A stretch of DNA of 64,000 nucleotides from positions 1 through 64,000 of the forward strand of contig CALADM010000036.1 in the NCBI GenBank assembly GCA_937890595.1. The letters run 5' to 3'. This stretch comes from CAJMNU01 sp905214855 (GTDB lineage Bacteria; Bacillota; Clostridia; Lachnospirales; Lachnospiraceae). The notes below the pieces were generated by a model. It did no database searches, had not been told where the DNA came from, and worked only from the letters and a program-made list of their open reading frames with translations. Below are positions 9,117-17,032 of this stretch, piece after piece. The position numbers and the translations under genes were made by a program. Position 1 is the first letter of the stretch. The number at the start of each line of letters is the position of its first letter.

Positions 9117-9821
9117 TTATATCTCATCTTTATGATGTATCTTTGCAAACGGGCAGCGTTTTCCAATACATTGATTATTTTGGGAGGAATATGTGCATAC
9201 AATTTCCGGCTTCTCCATCTGTATTTCAAAATGTTCCTCAACAAAATCAATCGCCGCTAAAATTGACAAAAAGGAATCCCGCTTACAGCATCTTGGTCCT
9301 CCAATTGCGCCAATCTCTCCAAGTGCCTTTGATGTCATCTTATGTGATAAAGCAAACGGCTCCTGTGCAAGAGGTGTGGATTTTGAAAGAATGGACACAA
9401 ACATTCCTGTGCTGATTCCTGCTCCACAAGCCCCCCAGAATCCACAAGCGCCACCAGGAACACTCTTTCCGCGATTTATCATCTCTGCCAAAGCCTCATG
9501 CAGATCCAACATTCCTCCAGCATTTTTATATGCTGTTAAAAGCGCAGCTCCTACCATCACATGATGTTCTGGTCCATGCATATGACAAAATGGCATTGCC
9601 ATCATTTCTTCAATAATCAAAACTGGATTCGAAGATGTCTCTTCCATACACAAAGCAATAATGGAATCCAATCCTTTTGTATGACACTCATTGCATACAT
9701 AATGCCCCTTGATACAACATGTTTTACTATTTTCTCTTTTATGGCAGATCACACACTCCATAGAAACATCTGCTTCTAAATACTCCAGTGGTGCTTTACA
9801 AATTAAACATTCTTCCTTCAT
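9117..9821 (-). CDS. DUF5714 cysteine-rich protein
   Basis: The 234-residue protein has N-terminal paired cysteines of zinc-ribbon type (CLIC, CVIC, CNEC, residues 6-50), the conserved block PFCHMHGPEHHVMVGAAL, a GGACGFWGACGAG loop and a further C-terminal cluster (CIGKRCPFAK). This pattern matches the DUF5714 family, often encoded beside a SAM-dependent methyltransferase in Clostridia; the biochemical function is not established. Here no methyltransferase is adjacent. It lies 15 bases after the upstream secreted-protein gene, which suggests one operon. The cysteine and histidine content suggests metal or Fe-S binding, which is inference. Confidence 0.8.
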   Translation of the reverse strand: MKEECLICKAPLEYLEADVSMECVICHKRENSKTCCIKGHYVCNECHTKGLDSIIALCMEETSSNPVLIIEEMMAMPFCHMHGPEHHVMVGAALLTAYKNAGGMLDLHEALAEMINRGKSVPGGACGFWGACGAGISTGMFVSILSKSTPLAQEPFALSHKMTSKALGEIGAIGGPRCCKRDSFLSILAAIDFVEEHFEIQMEKPEIVCTYSSQNNQCIGKRCPFAKIHHKDEI

Positions 9822-9836
9822 TCCTTTTCCCCATCA

Positions 9837-10826
9837 CTATTTTATATTTCTTGTGGACTCATCATAAAATTTCCCATTAAAAAATCCACAGCAATCATGC
9901 AAAAGCAAGCCATCCTGTGCTACATTGTTCTTTTTTATCCAGATAATATCTGTTTTCTCAAACTTCCCATTCAAAGAAAGTGGGACTTCATATTCCATAC
10001 TCCTAAAATACTGATCTTCAATATAGGTATCATACAGATTACTTCCCAATGCTTCATTTTTTTCTGAATAGGTATATACATTATGGACGGTAAAACATTG
10101 TGGATCTGTTATAAAATCATATCCCATCCATACTCCATCAATCTCAAACACTGGATATTCCTGCCCCTTTGTATTCTCGCTTCCCATAACATTTATCCCC
10201 AAACAAACACCAAGCAGCTTAGCTGTATTGACATAACCACTCTCTGATGCTTTTTTCTCCACCAGACAGCCATATGGAGTAGATGCGAAATCTGCCTTTT
10301 CATCGTACTCTGCCAGACGGATCCAATTCACAATATGAACCGCTTTCTCATATTCTCCTGCCTCTCTCCAATCTGGAAATGTTTTAAAAAAACGTACCAT
10401 ATTTTTGACAAGTGCATCTGCTCTTTTTTTATCTGAATATGGAAATACAGTATCCTTCAGATCAGCAAGTTTTGCTATTGCACAAATGGAATCCTTGTCT
10501 GTTGGCATATTAAAATAACGCAATGTTTTTTCACTCAAACACTTTTCCATGTATACATCGCTTGGGATCACACCATTGTTCAGATAGGACTGGTATGTAT
10601 CTGACCAATAATACACTGTGGACTGAATCCATGGCGCATAAACCATCTCCAATCCCAACTCCTCTAATTTTCCTCTTAATGGAAATTCTGGATCATATTC
10701 CTGAACAGAGCTTTTCTGTTCTTCCTTTTTTACTAAATTCCCTGACGCAAATACAGGAAAATACAAATTACAAACAATGCTTACTGTAACAATACAAACT
10801 TTAAAAATACTTCCTCTGTTCTTCAT
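9837..10826 (-). CDS. Secreted protein, possible degenerate transglutaminase-like fold
   Basis: The 329-residue product starts with a clear signal peptide (hydrophobic segment 9-27 ending in VFASG) and is therefore exported. The middle part (about 190-250), with GYVNTAKLLGVCLGINVMGS, a following YPVFEIDGVWMGYD and an aromatic-rich tail, resembles the arrangement of bacterial transglutaminase-like domains, where a Cys sits at the start of the first helix and His and Asp follow in the strands. A clear catalytic Cys-His-Asp set is not visible, so any such domain would be inactive or diverged. AAAGGAAG precedes the start. Function unknown. Confidence 0.6.
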   Translation of the reverse strand: MKNRGSIFKVCIVTVSIVCNLYFPVFASGNLVKKEEQKSSVQEYDPEFPLRGKLEELGLEMVYAPWIQSTVYYWSDTYQSYLNNGVIPSDVYMEKCLSEKTLRYFNMPTDKDSICAIAKLADLKDTVFPYSDKKRADALVKNMVRFFKTFPDWREAGEYEKAVHIVNWIRLAEYDEKADFASTPYGCLVEKKASESGYVNTAKLLGVCLGINVMGSENTKGQEYPVFEIDGVWMGYDFITDPQCFTVHNVYTYSEKNEALGSNLYDTYIEDQYFRSMEYEVPLSLNGKFEKTDIIWIKKNNVAQDGLLLHDCCGFFNGKFYDESTRNIK

Positions 10827-11024
10827 CCAGACACTTCCTTTCTCTTTGGTGTGCTTCCTCTCGTGCTACCAGTTTACTTTGCGTGACTTACTTAGTCAAG
10901 AAGCTGCTTCTTTCACTTTTCTTACTCTTTTTTTAATTTTATCAGAAAACCTTTTTTAAGCATATCGCTGCTATTACTTCTATCACAGCAAGATATGGAA
11001 ACAAATCTTTCACAGCACAAAAAT

Positions 11025-11052
11025 GGCAGAGATAACTCATCTTATCTCTGCC
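11025..11052 (-). terminator. Intrinsic terminator of two-component operon
   Basis: Minus-strand stem GGCAGAGATAA / TTATCTCTGCC followed by ATTTTTG. Located about 95 bases after the regulator stop codon. Confidence 0.85.
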
Positions 11053-11098
11053 TTCCATCATTCATTCTTTTTTATCCTAAAATCTGTTGATCCCATGT

Positions 11099-11131
11099 TG
11101 TGAACTACCACGACTTATAGAAGTTGGGGAT
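11099..11131 (-). repeat. IS200/IS605 right-end-like palindrome, copy 3
   Basis: Read on the minus strand: CCCCAACTTCTATAAGTCG then TGGTAGTTCAC. It keeps the trailing TGGTAGTT-AC of copy 1, but the stem is eroded. It begins 16 bases after the regulator stop codon. Confidence 0.6.
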
Positions 11132-11146
11132 TTCCTTCACGCTGCA

Positions 11147-11836
11147 TTAAACCTTAAAGCGATATCCCACTCCCCATATAGTCTCAATATACTGTGGTTT
11201 TGCTGTATTCATCTCAATCTTCTCACGGATCTTTTTGATATGCACTGTCACAGTAGCGATATCTCCAATAGAATCCATATCCCAGATCTTCTTAAAAAGC
11301 TCTTCCTTCGTAAACACATGGTTCGGATTCTGCGCCAAAAAGGTAAGAAGATCAAACTCCTTCGTTGTAAAACTCTTTTCCTCTCCGTTCACCCAGACTC
11401 TTCTTGCTGTCTTATCAATCTTCAGTCCACGGATCTCGATCACCTCATTGGCTGGGATATTGCTGCCCACCAACCGCTCATAGCGTGCCATATGGGCTTT
11501 CACACGAGCTACCAACTCGCTCGGACTGAACGGCTTTGTCATATAATCATCTGCTCCAAGTCCCAGACCACGTATCTTATCAATGTCATCTTTCTTTGCA
11601 GAAACCATGATGATCGGGATATTCTTTACTTCCCTTACTTTACGACAGATTTCAAATCCATCCATGCCAGGAAGCATCAGATCTAAAATGAGCAGATCAA
11701 ACTCTTCCTGCAGCGTCTTTTCCAGTCCTTTTGCCCCATCATTCTCGATCTCTACATCAAATCCGGAGATTTCAAGATAATCTCGCTCCAATTCCGCAAT
11801 CGCTTCTTCATCCTCTACTATCAATATCCTGCTCAT
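11147..11836 (-). CDS. OmpR/PhoB-family response regulator
   Basis: The 229-residue transcription regulator has a receiver domain with acidic residues EDE (8-10), phospho-acceptor Asp52 in LILDLMLPGMDG and Lys101 in YMTKPF, and a C-terminal winged helix ending in IETIWGVGYRFKV. It overlaps the start of the downstream-encoded partner kinase by 29 bases (regulator first, kinase... in transcription order the kinase gene begins at 13325 and the regulator follows). Start ATG is preceded by AGGTGATG. The stimulus and regulon cannot be read from the sequence. Confidence 0.94.
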   Translation of the reverse strand: MSRILIVEDEEAIAELERDYLEISGFDVEIENDGAKGLEKTLQEEFDLLILDLMLPGMDGFEICRKVREVKNIPIIMVSAKKDDIDKIRGLGLGADDYMTKPFSPSELVARVKAHMARYERLVGSNIPANEVIEIRGLKIDKTARRVWVNGEEKSFTTKEFDLLTFLAQNPNHVFTKEELFKKIWDMDSIGDIATVTVHIKKIREKIEMNTAKPQYIETIWGVGYRFKV

Positions 11837-13325
11837 TTTGCATCACCTCTTGATATTTTCTAAGGACAAAATGAATCTCAGTTCCAATGCCCTCTTTGCT
11901 TGTCGCCCAAATCCTTCCTCCATGATCTTCAACAATCTTCTTCACAATCGAAAGACCAATCCCACTTCCACCTTTTGAAGAATTTCTGGAAGAATCCGTG
12001 CGGTAAAAACGGTCAAAAATATACGGCAAATCTTTCACTGGAATTCCACGTCCATTGTCTTCAATCCCTACATGGATGAAATCACCATCATCCAAAATCC
12101 GTATATTAATGATTCCCTTTTTCTTGTCCAAATATTTAATAGAATTGCCGATGATATTGTTAATGACCTTGCGAAGCTGTTCTGGATCTGCAATGATCAC
12201 AACATTCTCATCCACATAGTTAAAATACCCAAGTTCAATGTTATTGGATTCCATATCCAATCCAACTTCTTCCACACAGTCCTTAAAGTATTGTCCCACA
12301 TTCAATTTTACAAAATTATAAGGAATTCTGTTGGTATCGATCTTGGAATAAAATGTCAGCTCATCGATCAGATGATCCATATCATTGGCTTTGTTATAAA
12401 TTACCTTAATATAGCGATCCAGCTTTTCCGGTGAGGAAGCGACTCCATCCATAATCCCCTCAACATATCCTTTGATCGCTGTAATAGGTGTCTTTAGATC
12501 ATGAGAAATATTGCTGATCAGCTCTTTATTCTCTCTGTCAAACTGGATCTTTTCCTCTGTAGATTCTTTCAATCTAAGACGCATCTCCTCAAAATCCTGA
12601 CAAAGCTGCCCGATCTCATCATCATTATTCTCCTCAAGATCCAGTGAAAAATCCAGATTGCCATCCCTGATGTTCTTCGTTGCCTCTTCCAGTTTTCCTA
12701 AAGGCTTTAAAATCGAACGATAGACCCACATAGTCATAATAGCCCCAGTAAAACAGAGGATCAAGATCCCTACCATGACCATCTCACCAAACATAGATTT
12801 CACTTCAGGGATCAGATCATCTACTTCTGTGACAATAAAAAGACTTCCCTCTGACTGGTCAGAAAAAAGGAAATCCATCTGTTTGATAAGATGCTGAGTA
12901 TCACCACCCAGATAAAGCCCATTCTCCAGATTATCTCTAAATCCCCCATATTGGGGCAAATGTTCATAAATCCCTTTTCCTGTCTGTCCTCCGCAAAAAA
13001 TGATCTTATCTCCCTTACGAAGGATCATATAAGAATGTTTTTGTTTCAATGCTTCATTCCACTGTGTCTGATACTCTTCTTCCTGAAACTTATCTGGATT
13101 CTGGCTGAGTTCCTTACGCAGTTGGATCTGAATACTCTGTGTCATCTGATTCCAAAGTTGGACAGAATTGCCATTGAGGACTTCAACCTGACCGGCTAGA
13201 TCATAAATCTCCTCCAAGGCATGACTCTGATAACTGGAAAGCCCCCAAAAAGCCAAGAACGCAAGTGTAAGCGGAAGCAATGTAATTGTCAAAAATGATA
13301 CTGCTAAACGTGTTTTCAATTTCAT
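11808..13325 (-). CDS. HAMP-domain sensor histidine kinase
   Basis: Membrane sensor kinase transcribed before, and overlapping, its response regulator. The 505 residues contain a membrane segment at about 7-28, an extracytoplasmic domain of about 150 residues, a second membrane segment near 182-202, a HAMP linker, the dimerisation helix with ISNISHDLKTPITA (His275), an N-box (LRKVINNIIGNSIKYL), a DNGRGIP G1 box and the lid GGSGIGLSIVKKI. All catalytic boxes are intact and length is normal. AAAGG lies just before the ATG. Confidence 0.94.
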   Translation of the reverse strand: MKLKTRLAVSFLTITLLPLTLAFLAFWGLSSYQSHALEEIYDLAGQVEVLNGNSVQLWNQMTQSIQIQLRKELSQNPDKFQEEEYQTQWNEALKQKHSYMILRKGDKIIFCGGQTGKGIYEHLPQYGGFRDNLENGLYLGGDTQHLIKQMDFLFSDQSEGSLFIVTEVDDLIPEVKSMFGEMVMVGILILCFTGAIMTMWVYRSILKPLGKLEEATKNIRDGNLDFSLDLEENNDDEIGQLCQDFEEMRLRLKESTEEKIQFDRENKELISNISHDLKTPITAIKGYVEGIMDGVASSPEKLDRYIKVIYNKANDMDHLIDELTFYSKIDTNRIPYNFVKLNVGQYFKDCVEEVGLDMESNNIELGYFNYVDENVVIIADPEQLRKVINNIIGNSIKYLDKKKGIINIRILDDGDFIHVGIEDNGRGIPVKDLPYIFDRFYRTDSSRNSSKGGSGIGLSIVKKIVEDHGGRIWATSKEGIGTEIHFVLRKYQEVMQNEQDIDSRG

Positions 13326-13498
13326 AAAAAAACCTTTCGTTTATGATACCACGAAGCACCCGCTAGGGTATTTGCTTTTCAAGCTGTGGCTTTATGTTAA
13401 AATAATTGCACTCTGTTTAATTATTATAACATAAAAGCCAATCTCCATTTATAAAACTATTCTAAACTTTCCAAAAAGATTCTTTTTACATCAAAAGA

Positions 13499-13560
13499 CC
13501 GATATCCATTCTGGCTGTCTTTCTATATCTTTGCCATTCCTGATATCGGTCTCTTTTTTC
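13499..13560 (-). terminator. Long hairpin terminator after metK
   Basis: Arms GAGACCGATATC / GATATCGGTC with an inner GGC/GCC pairing, and T-runs on both sides (TTTT on the minus strand, TTTTTT on the plus). It follows metK by about 50 bases, past IS-end-like copy 4, and may act in both directions. Confidence 0.7.
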
Positions 13561-13564
13561 AATT

Positions 13565-13600
13565 GGTGGACTCCCCATCACCTAAAGGCAGTGAGGTTTC
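13565..13600 (-). repeat. IS200/IS605 right-end-like palindrome, copy 4
   Basis: Minus strand: CCTCACTGCCTTTAGGTGAT then GGGGAGTCCACC. It shares the block TGCCTTTAGGTGATGGGG with copy 6 at 43.2 kb. It starts within a dozen bases of the metK stop codon. Confidence 0.75.
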
Positions 13601-13611
13601 CAGATAAAATC

Positions 13612-14799
13612 TTATAAATATTTCTTTAAAGTTTCTACCTTATCTAATCTCTCCCATGGCAGATCCAGATCATTTCTTCCAAAATGTCCATATGCTGCTG
13701 TCTGCTTATAGATCGGACGGCGCAGATCCAACATTTTGATGATACCTGCTGGACGAAGATCAAAATTCTCACGCACAATATTTACTAATTCTTCATTACC
13801 CAATTTTCCTGTGCCAAATGTGTCTACCATAATAGAAGTTGGCTGTGCCACACCAATTGCATAAGAAAGCTGGATCTCACACTTATCAGCAAGACCTGCG
13901 GCTACGATATTCTTTGCCACATAACGTGCTGCATATGCCGCAGAACGATCTACCTTTGTACAGTCTTTTCCAGAAAAAGCACCACCGCCATGACGTGCAT
14001 AACCACCATAACTGTCTACGATGATCTTACGTCCTGTCAGACCACTGTCTCCATGAGGTCCTCCGATCACAAAACGACCTGTAGGATTGATAAAGAACTT
14101 TGTATTCTCATCCACCATCTCTGCTGGTAAAATCTCATCAAACACATATTTTTTGATATCTTTATGGATCTGCTCCTGTGTCACTGCATCGTCATGCTGA
14201 GTAGAAAGAACAACTGCATCCAGACGGAATGGCTTTCCACCCTCATCATATTCCACTGTTACCTGAGTTTTTCCATCTGGGCGAAGATATGGCAGTGTAC
14301 CATTCTTGCGTACTTCTGTCAAACGACGTGCCATTTTATGTGCCAAAGCGATTGGATATGGCATATATTCTTCTGTTTCATTGCTTGCAAAACCGAACAT
14401 CATACCCTGATCTCCAGCTCCGATCGCCTCGATCTCCTCATTGGACATATGATTTTCCTTTGCTTCCAAAGCACAATCCACACCCATAGCAATGTCACTT
14501 GACTGTTCATCCAGTGCAACGATAACACCACAAGTATCACAGTCAAAACCATATTTTGCACGATCATAACCGATCTCACGCACAGTCTCACGCACAATTT
14601 TCTGAATATCTACATATCCTTTTGTTGTAATTTCTCCCATAACCAGCACAAGACCTGTAGTTACTGCTGTCTCACAAGCTACACGGCTCATTGGATCTTG
14701 TTCCATCAGTGCATCCAAGATCGCATCTGAAATCTGATCACACATTTTATCCGGATGTCCTTCTGTTACGGACTCAGATGTAAATAATAATTTCTCCAT
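13612..14799 (-). CDS. metK: S-adenosylmethionine synthetase
   Basis: Makes S-adenosylmethionine from methionine and ATP. The 395-residue protein has the family blocks TSESVTEGHPDKMCDQ (7-22), GAGDQGMMFG, GRFVIGGPHGDSGLTGRK and the glycine-rich GGGAFSGKDCTKVDRSAAY. The start is at 14799, where GGAGG lies six bases upstream; 28 further in-frame codons run into leader sequence. A SAM-I riboswitch with terminator is in the leader, so the end product of the enzyme should shut off its own gene. Length is normal and no key residue is missing. Confidence 0.97.
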   Translation of the reverse strand: MEKLLFTSESVTEGHPDKMCDQISDAILDALMEQDPMSRVACETAVTTGLVLVMGEITTKGYVDIQKIVRETVREIGYDRAKYGFDCDTCGVIVALDEQSSDIAMGVDCALEAKENHMSNEEIEAIGAGDQGMMFGFASNETEEYMPYPIALAHKMARRLTEVRKNGTLPYLRPDGKTQVTVEYDEGGKPFRLDAVVLSTQHDDAVTQEQIHKDIKKYVFDEILPAEMVDENTKFFINPTGRFVIGGPHGDSGLTGRKIIVDSYGGYARHGGGAFSGKDCTKVDRSAAYAARYVAKNIVAAGLADKCEIQLSYAIGVAQPTSIMVDTFGTGKLGNEELVNIVRENFDLRPAGIIKMLDLRRPIYKQTAAYGHFGRNDLDLPWERLDKVETLKKYL

Positions 14800-14971
14800 T
14801 TTTCCTCCATTTTCTCCGAAACTTCTCCACAGATTTCTAATATTTCTTTTAGGTATTCTTCGTGGGTATTTCGGTCTTTTCATATTGTTTTGTGTTATTT
14901 GGTAAATATAGTGTACTTTTTTACATCACAGAAATACAGTATATAAACTGTCACAACCTCCATGACATAAA

Positions 14972-14997
14972 AAAGTCCGCAGCAATGTGCGGACTTG
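14972..14997 (-). terminator. Riboswitch expression-platform terminator
   Basis: Minus strand stem AAGTCCGCACA / GCTGCGGACTT followed by TTTTTATG. It is placed directly after the SAM-I aptamer and before metK. Confidence 0.92.
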
Positions 14998-15020
14998 ATT
15001 TTTATGTGTTTCATCAACTC

Positions 15021-15130
15021 CTCTTATTGCTCGATTTCTCGCTCAGGTTGGCACCTTCCGACTGATATCATCCGTACGGGGTTGCCGTGACTTCATAGAT
15101 CCTATGTATCTCCATCACTCTGAATAAGGG
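15021..15130 (-). promoter_or_regulatory. SAM-I (S-box) riboswitch controlling metK
   Basis: On the minus strand the aptamer shows TTATTCAGAGTGATGGAG at its 5' side, CTATGAAGTCACGGCAACC in the P2/P3 junction, AAGGTGCCAACCTGAG in the core, and a closing P1 strand CAATAAGAGG. These are the conserved S-box elements. With SAM bound, the adjacent terminator should form and metK should be off. Confidence 0.95.
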
Positions 15131-15172
15131 ATAATACTATATATGTTTTTGTATTGTCTGTGTTACACATGC

Positions 15173-15201
15173 ATTGTAAAGGATTCTTTTGTTTATGTCA
15201 A
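15173..15201 (-). promoter_or_regulatory. Promoter of metK leader
   Basis: TTGACA (15196-15201), 17-bp spacer, TACAAT (15173-15178) on the minus strand. The predicted start is about 35 bases before the riboswitch aptamer. Confidence 0.8.
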
Positions 15202-15287
15202 GAAATAATTTTAAAACATCCATGATTTCTTTTTAAGACATTTCATGTGTACTGTTTTTCACTTTCTTCATCACAACAAAAGCAGAC

Positions 15288-16580
15288 TCAGCCTACTCTC
15301 AATTTAAATTTGGAGACCTCTTTCTCATCTTCCACACGCTCGATCACTGCGCCAAGAGCATGCAGCTTTTCTTCAAAATCTTCATATCCTCTTTGGATAT
15401 ATTCAATGTCATCCACCACAGTATAGCCATCTGCAGCAAGACCTGCGATCACAAGTGCAGCACCAGCACGAAGATCAGGCGCTTTTACACGAGCCCCCGT
15501 CAGTTTGGACACACCATCAATGACTGCGACACTTCCCTCTACCTGAATCTTGCTTCCCATACGAGCAAGTTCATCCACATATTTAAATCGATTCTCAAAA
15601 ATACTCTCTGTGACCATACTTGTACCTGCTGCAAGTGCCAGAGTCACTGTCATCTGCGGCTGCATATCAGTCGGGAATCCCGGATACGGCAATGTTTTGA
15701 TATTTGTATGTCTCTGCATCGGCTTTCCAAGAACACGCACTGCATCATCAAATTCTACTACCTCGCATCCCATCTCTGTCAATTTGGCAGAAATTGCTTC
15801 CAGATGTTTTGGAATCACATTCTTTACCGTCACATCTCCGCGTGTGATCGCTGCAGCACACATAAATGTCCCTGCCTCAATCTGATCAGGGATAATGGAA
15901 TACTGAGTTCCATGCAGTCTGTTTACTCCCTTGATACGGATAATATCTGTACCAGCACCTTTGATATTTGCACCCATACTGTTCAAAAAGTTTGCAACAT
16001 CAACAATATGTGGTTCTTTTGCCGCATTCTCAATGATCGTCTGTCCTTCTGCCATAGAAGCTGCCATCATAATGTTGATCGTAGCTCCAACAGAAACTAC
16101 ATCCAGATAAATATGGTTTGCCACCAGATCGATCGCATGAACGATCACTGCACCTCTTTCAATCTTTACATCAGCACCAAGAGCAGCAAACCCTTTCAGA
16201 TGCTGGTCGATCGGTCTGCTGCCAATATTGCATCCTCCCGGCAGCGGAACCTGTGCACTCTTATATTTTCCCAAAAGTGCCCCCAAGAAATAATAAGAAG
16301 CCCTTATCTTGCGAATATATTCATCATCCACACTGATATCGCGGATTGTTGCTCCATTAATAAGAACGGTATGCCGATCGATCCGTTTCACATTTGCACC
16401 AATCTCCTCGATCGCTTCCAACAGTACATTGATATCGCTGACATCTGGAAGATTATCAATTAAAACATCTTCATCTGTCATAATAGATGCTGCCAAAATT
16501 CCTAATGCTGCATTCTTTGCACCGCTGATCACCACTTCTCCAACAAGCGGATTCCCGCCCTTCATTACATATTGATTCAT
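15288..16580 (-). CDS. murA: UDP-N-acetylglucosamine 1-carboxyvinyltransferase
   Basis: Transfers enolpyruvate from PEP to UDP-GlcNAc, the first committed step of peptidoglycan synthesis. The 430-residue protein has the N-terminal KGGNPLVGEVVISGAKNAAL block with the catalytic Lys-Asn, and the PEP-binding cysteine (Cys117) in PLPGGCNIGSRPIDQH, the residue targeted by fosfomycin; it is Cys, not the resistant Asp. GGAGG precedes the ATG by five bases. Low-G+C bacteria often have two paralogues (murA and murZ); only one is in the window and which of the two it is cannot be decided here. Confidence 0.95.
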   Translation of the reverse strand: MNQYVMKGGNPLVGEVVISGAKNAALGILAASIMTDEDVLIDNLPDVSDINVLLEAIEEIGANVKRIDRHTVLINGATIRDISVDDEYIRKIRASYYFLGALLGKYKSAQVPLPGGCNIGSRPIDQHLKGFAALGADVKIERGAVIVHAIDLVANHIYLDVVSVGATINIMMAASMAEGQTIIENAAKEPHIVDVANFLNSMGANIKGAGTDIIRIKGVNRLHGTQYSIIPDQIEAGTFMCAAAITRGDVTVKNVIPKHLEAISAKLTEMGCEVVEFDDAVRVLGKPMQRHTNIKTLPYPGFPTDMQPQMTVTLALAAGTSMVTESIFENRFKYVDELARMGSKIQVEGSVAVIDGVSKLTGARVKAPDLRAGAALVIAGLAADGYTVVDDIEYIQRGYEDFEEKLHALGAVIERVEDEKEVSKFKLRVG

Positions 16581-17032
16581 CCTTACCTCCAGTACCGCTC
16601 AGACGGCATGTATAGTTCTTATATACACAACAACCTGTCATTGCCCACATAACATAGATATCTTGGTTCTTATGGGAAGCCAAATCAATGACTCTGCCCG
16701 ACTTGCGGTATTCAGGAATCTCTTCCCTATTTTATTATATTTTTAAGCAACCTGTTATATGTATCATTTTCCATTTTTAAGATTTGATATTTTACTTTTT
16801 CTATATCTTGGTTCTGTTTTTCTTGTTTTTTATCTGCTTTTATAACACTTCACAGGTCTTTTGGGAGATATCTTTCTGTCTATTTTCTATCTGTTTTCTG
16901 TCTTTTTGGCTTTCCTTATGCCATTTTCCAACTTCAAGAATATATCCCATATTTCGACCGTTTTTTCAATCCAGAAACGTTAATTTTTACAAATTTATTA
17001 CATTTATGTTTCTGTTATGATTATATCACAGA
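16581..17032. other. Intergenic stretch with murA leader
   Basis: No gene seen. The murA-proximal half holds a 56-base stem-loop (16637-16692). The distal half is very AT-rich, pyrimidine-rich on the plus strand; an open frame there has no ribosome site and biased hydrophobic composition, so it is not called. Confidence 0.5.
16637..16692. repeat. Long imperfect hairpin in murA leader
   Basis: Outer arms GTCATTG / CAATGAC are perfect, and inner arms CCCACATAA / TTATGGG pair with one bulge. It has no T-run, so it is not an ordinary terminator. It lies 57-112 bases before the murA start, where a leader RNA structure could affect expression. Confidence 0.6.

Larger units (their letters stand above)
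10827..11146. other. Intergenic stretch with terminator and palindrome
   Basis: No gene seen. It holds the minus-strand terminator at 11025-11052 and IS-end-like copy 3 at 11099-11131, both downstream of the response regulator at 11147. The remainder upstream of the secreted-protein gene is AT-rich and should hold its promoter. Confidence 0.5.

Noticed and set aside
16784..17020. Hydrophobic 78-codon plus-strand frame upstream of murA
   Set aside because: No ribosome binding site, starts with TTG, biased composition from a pyrimidine-rich stretch and no recognisable motif.
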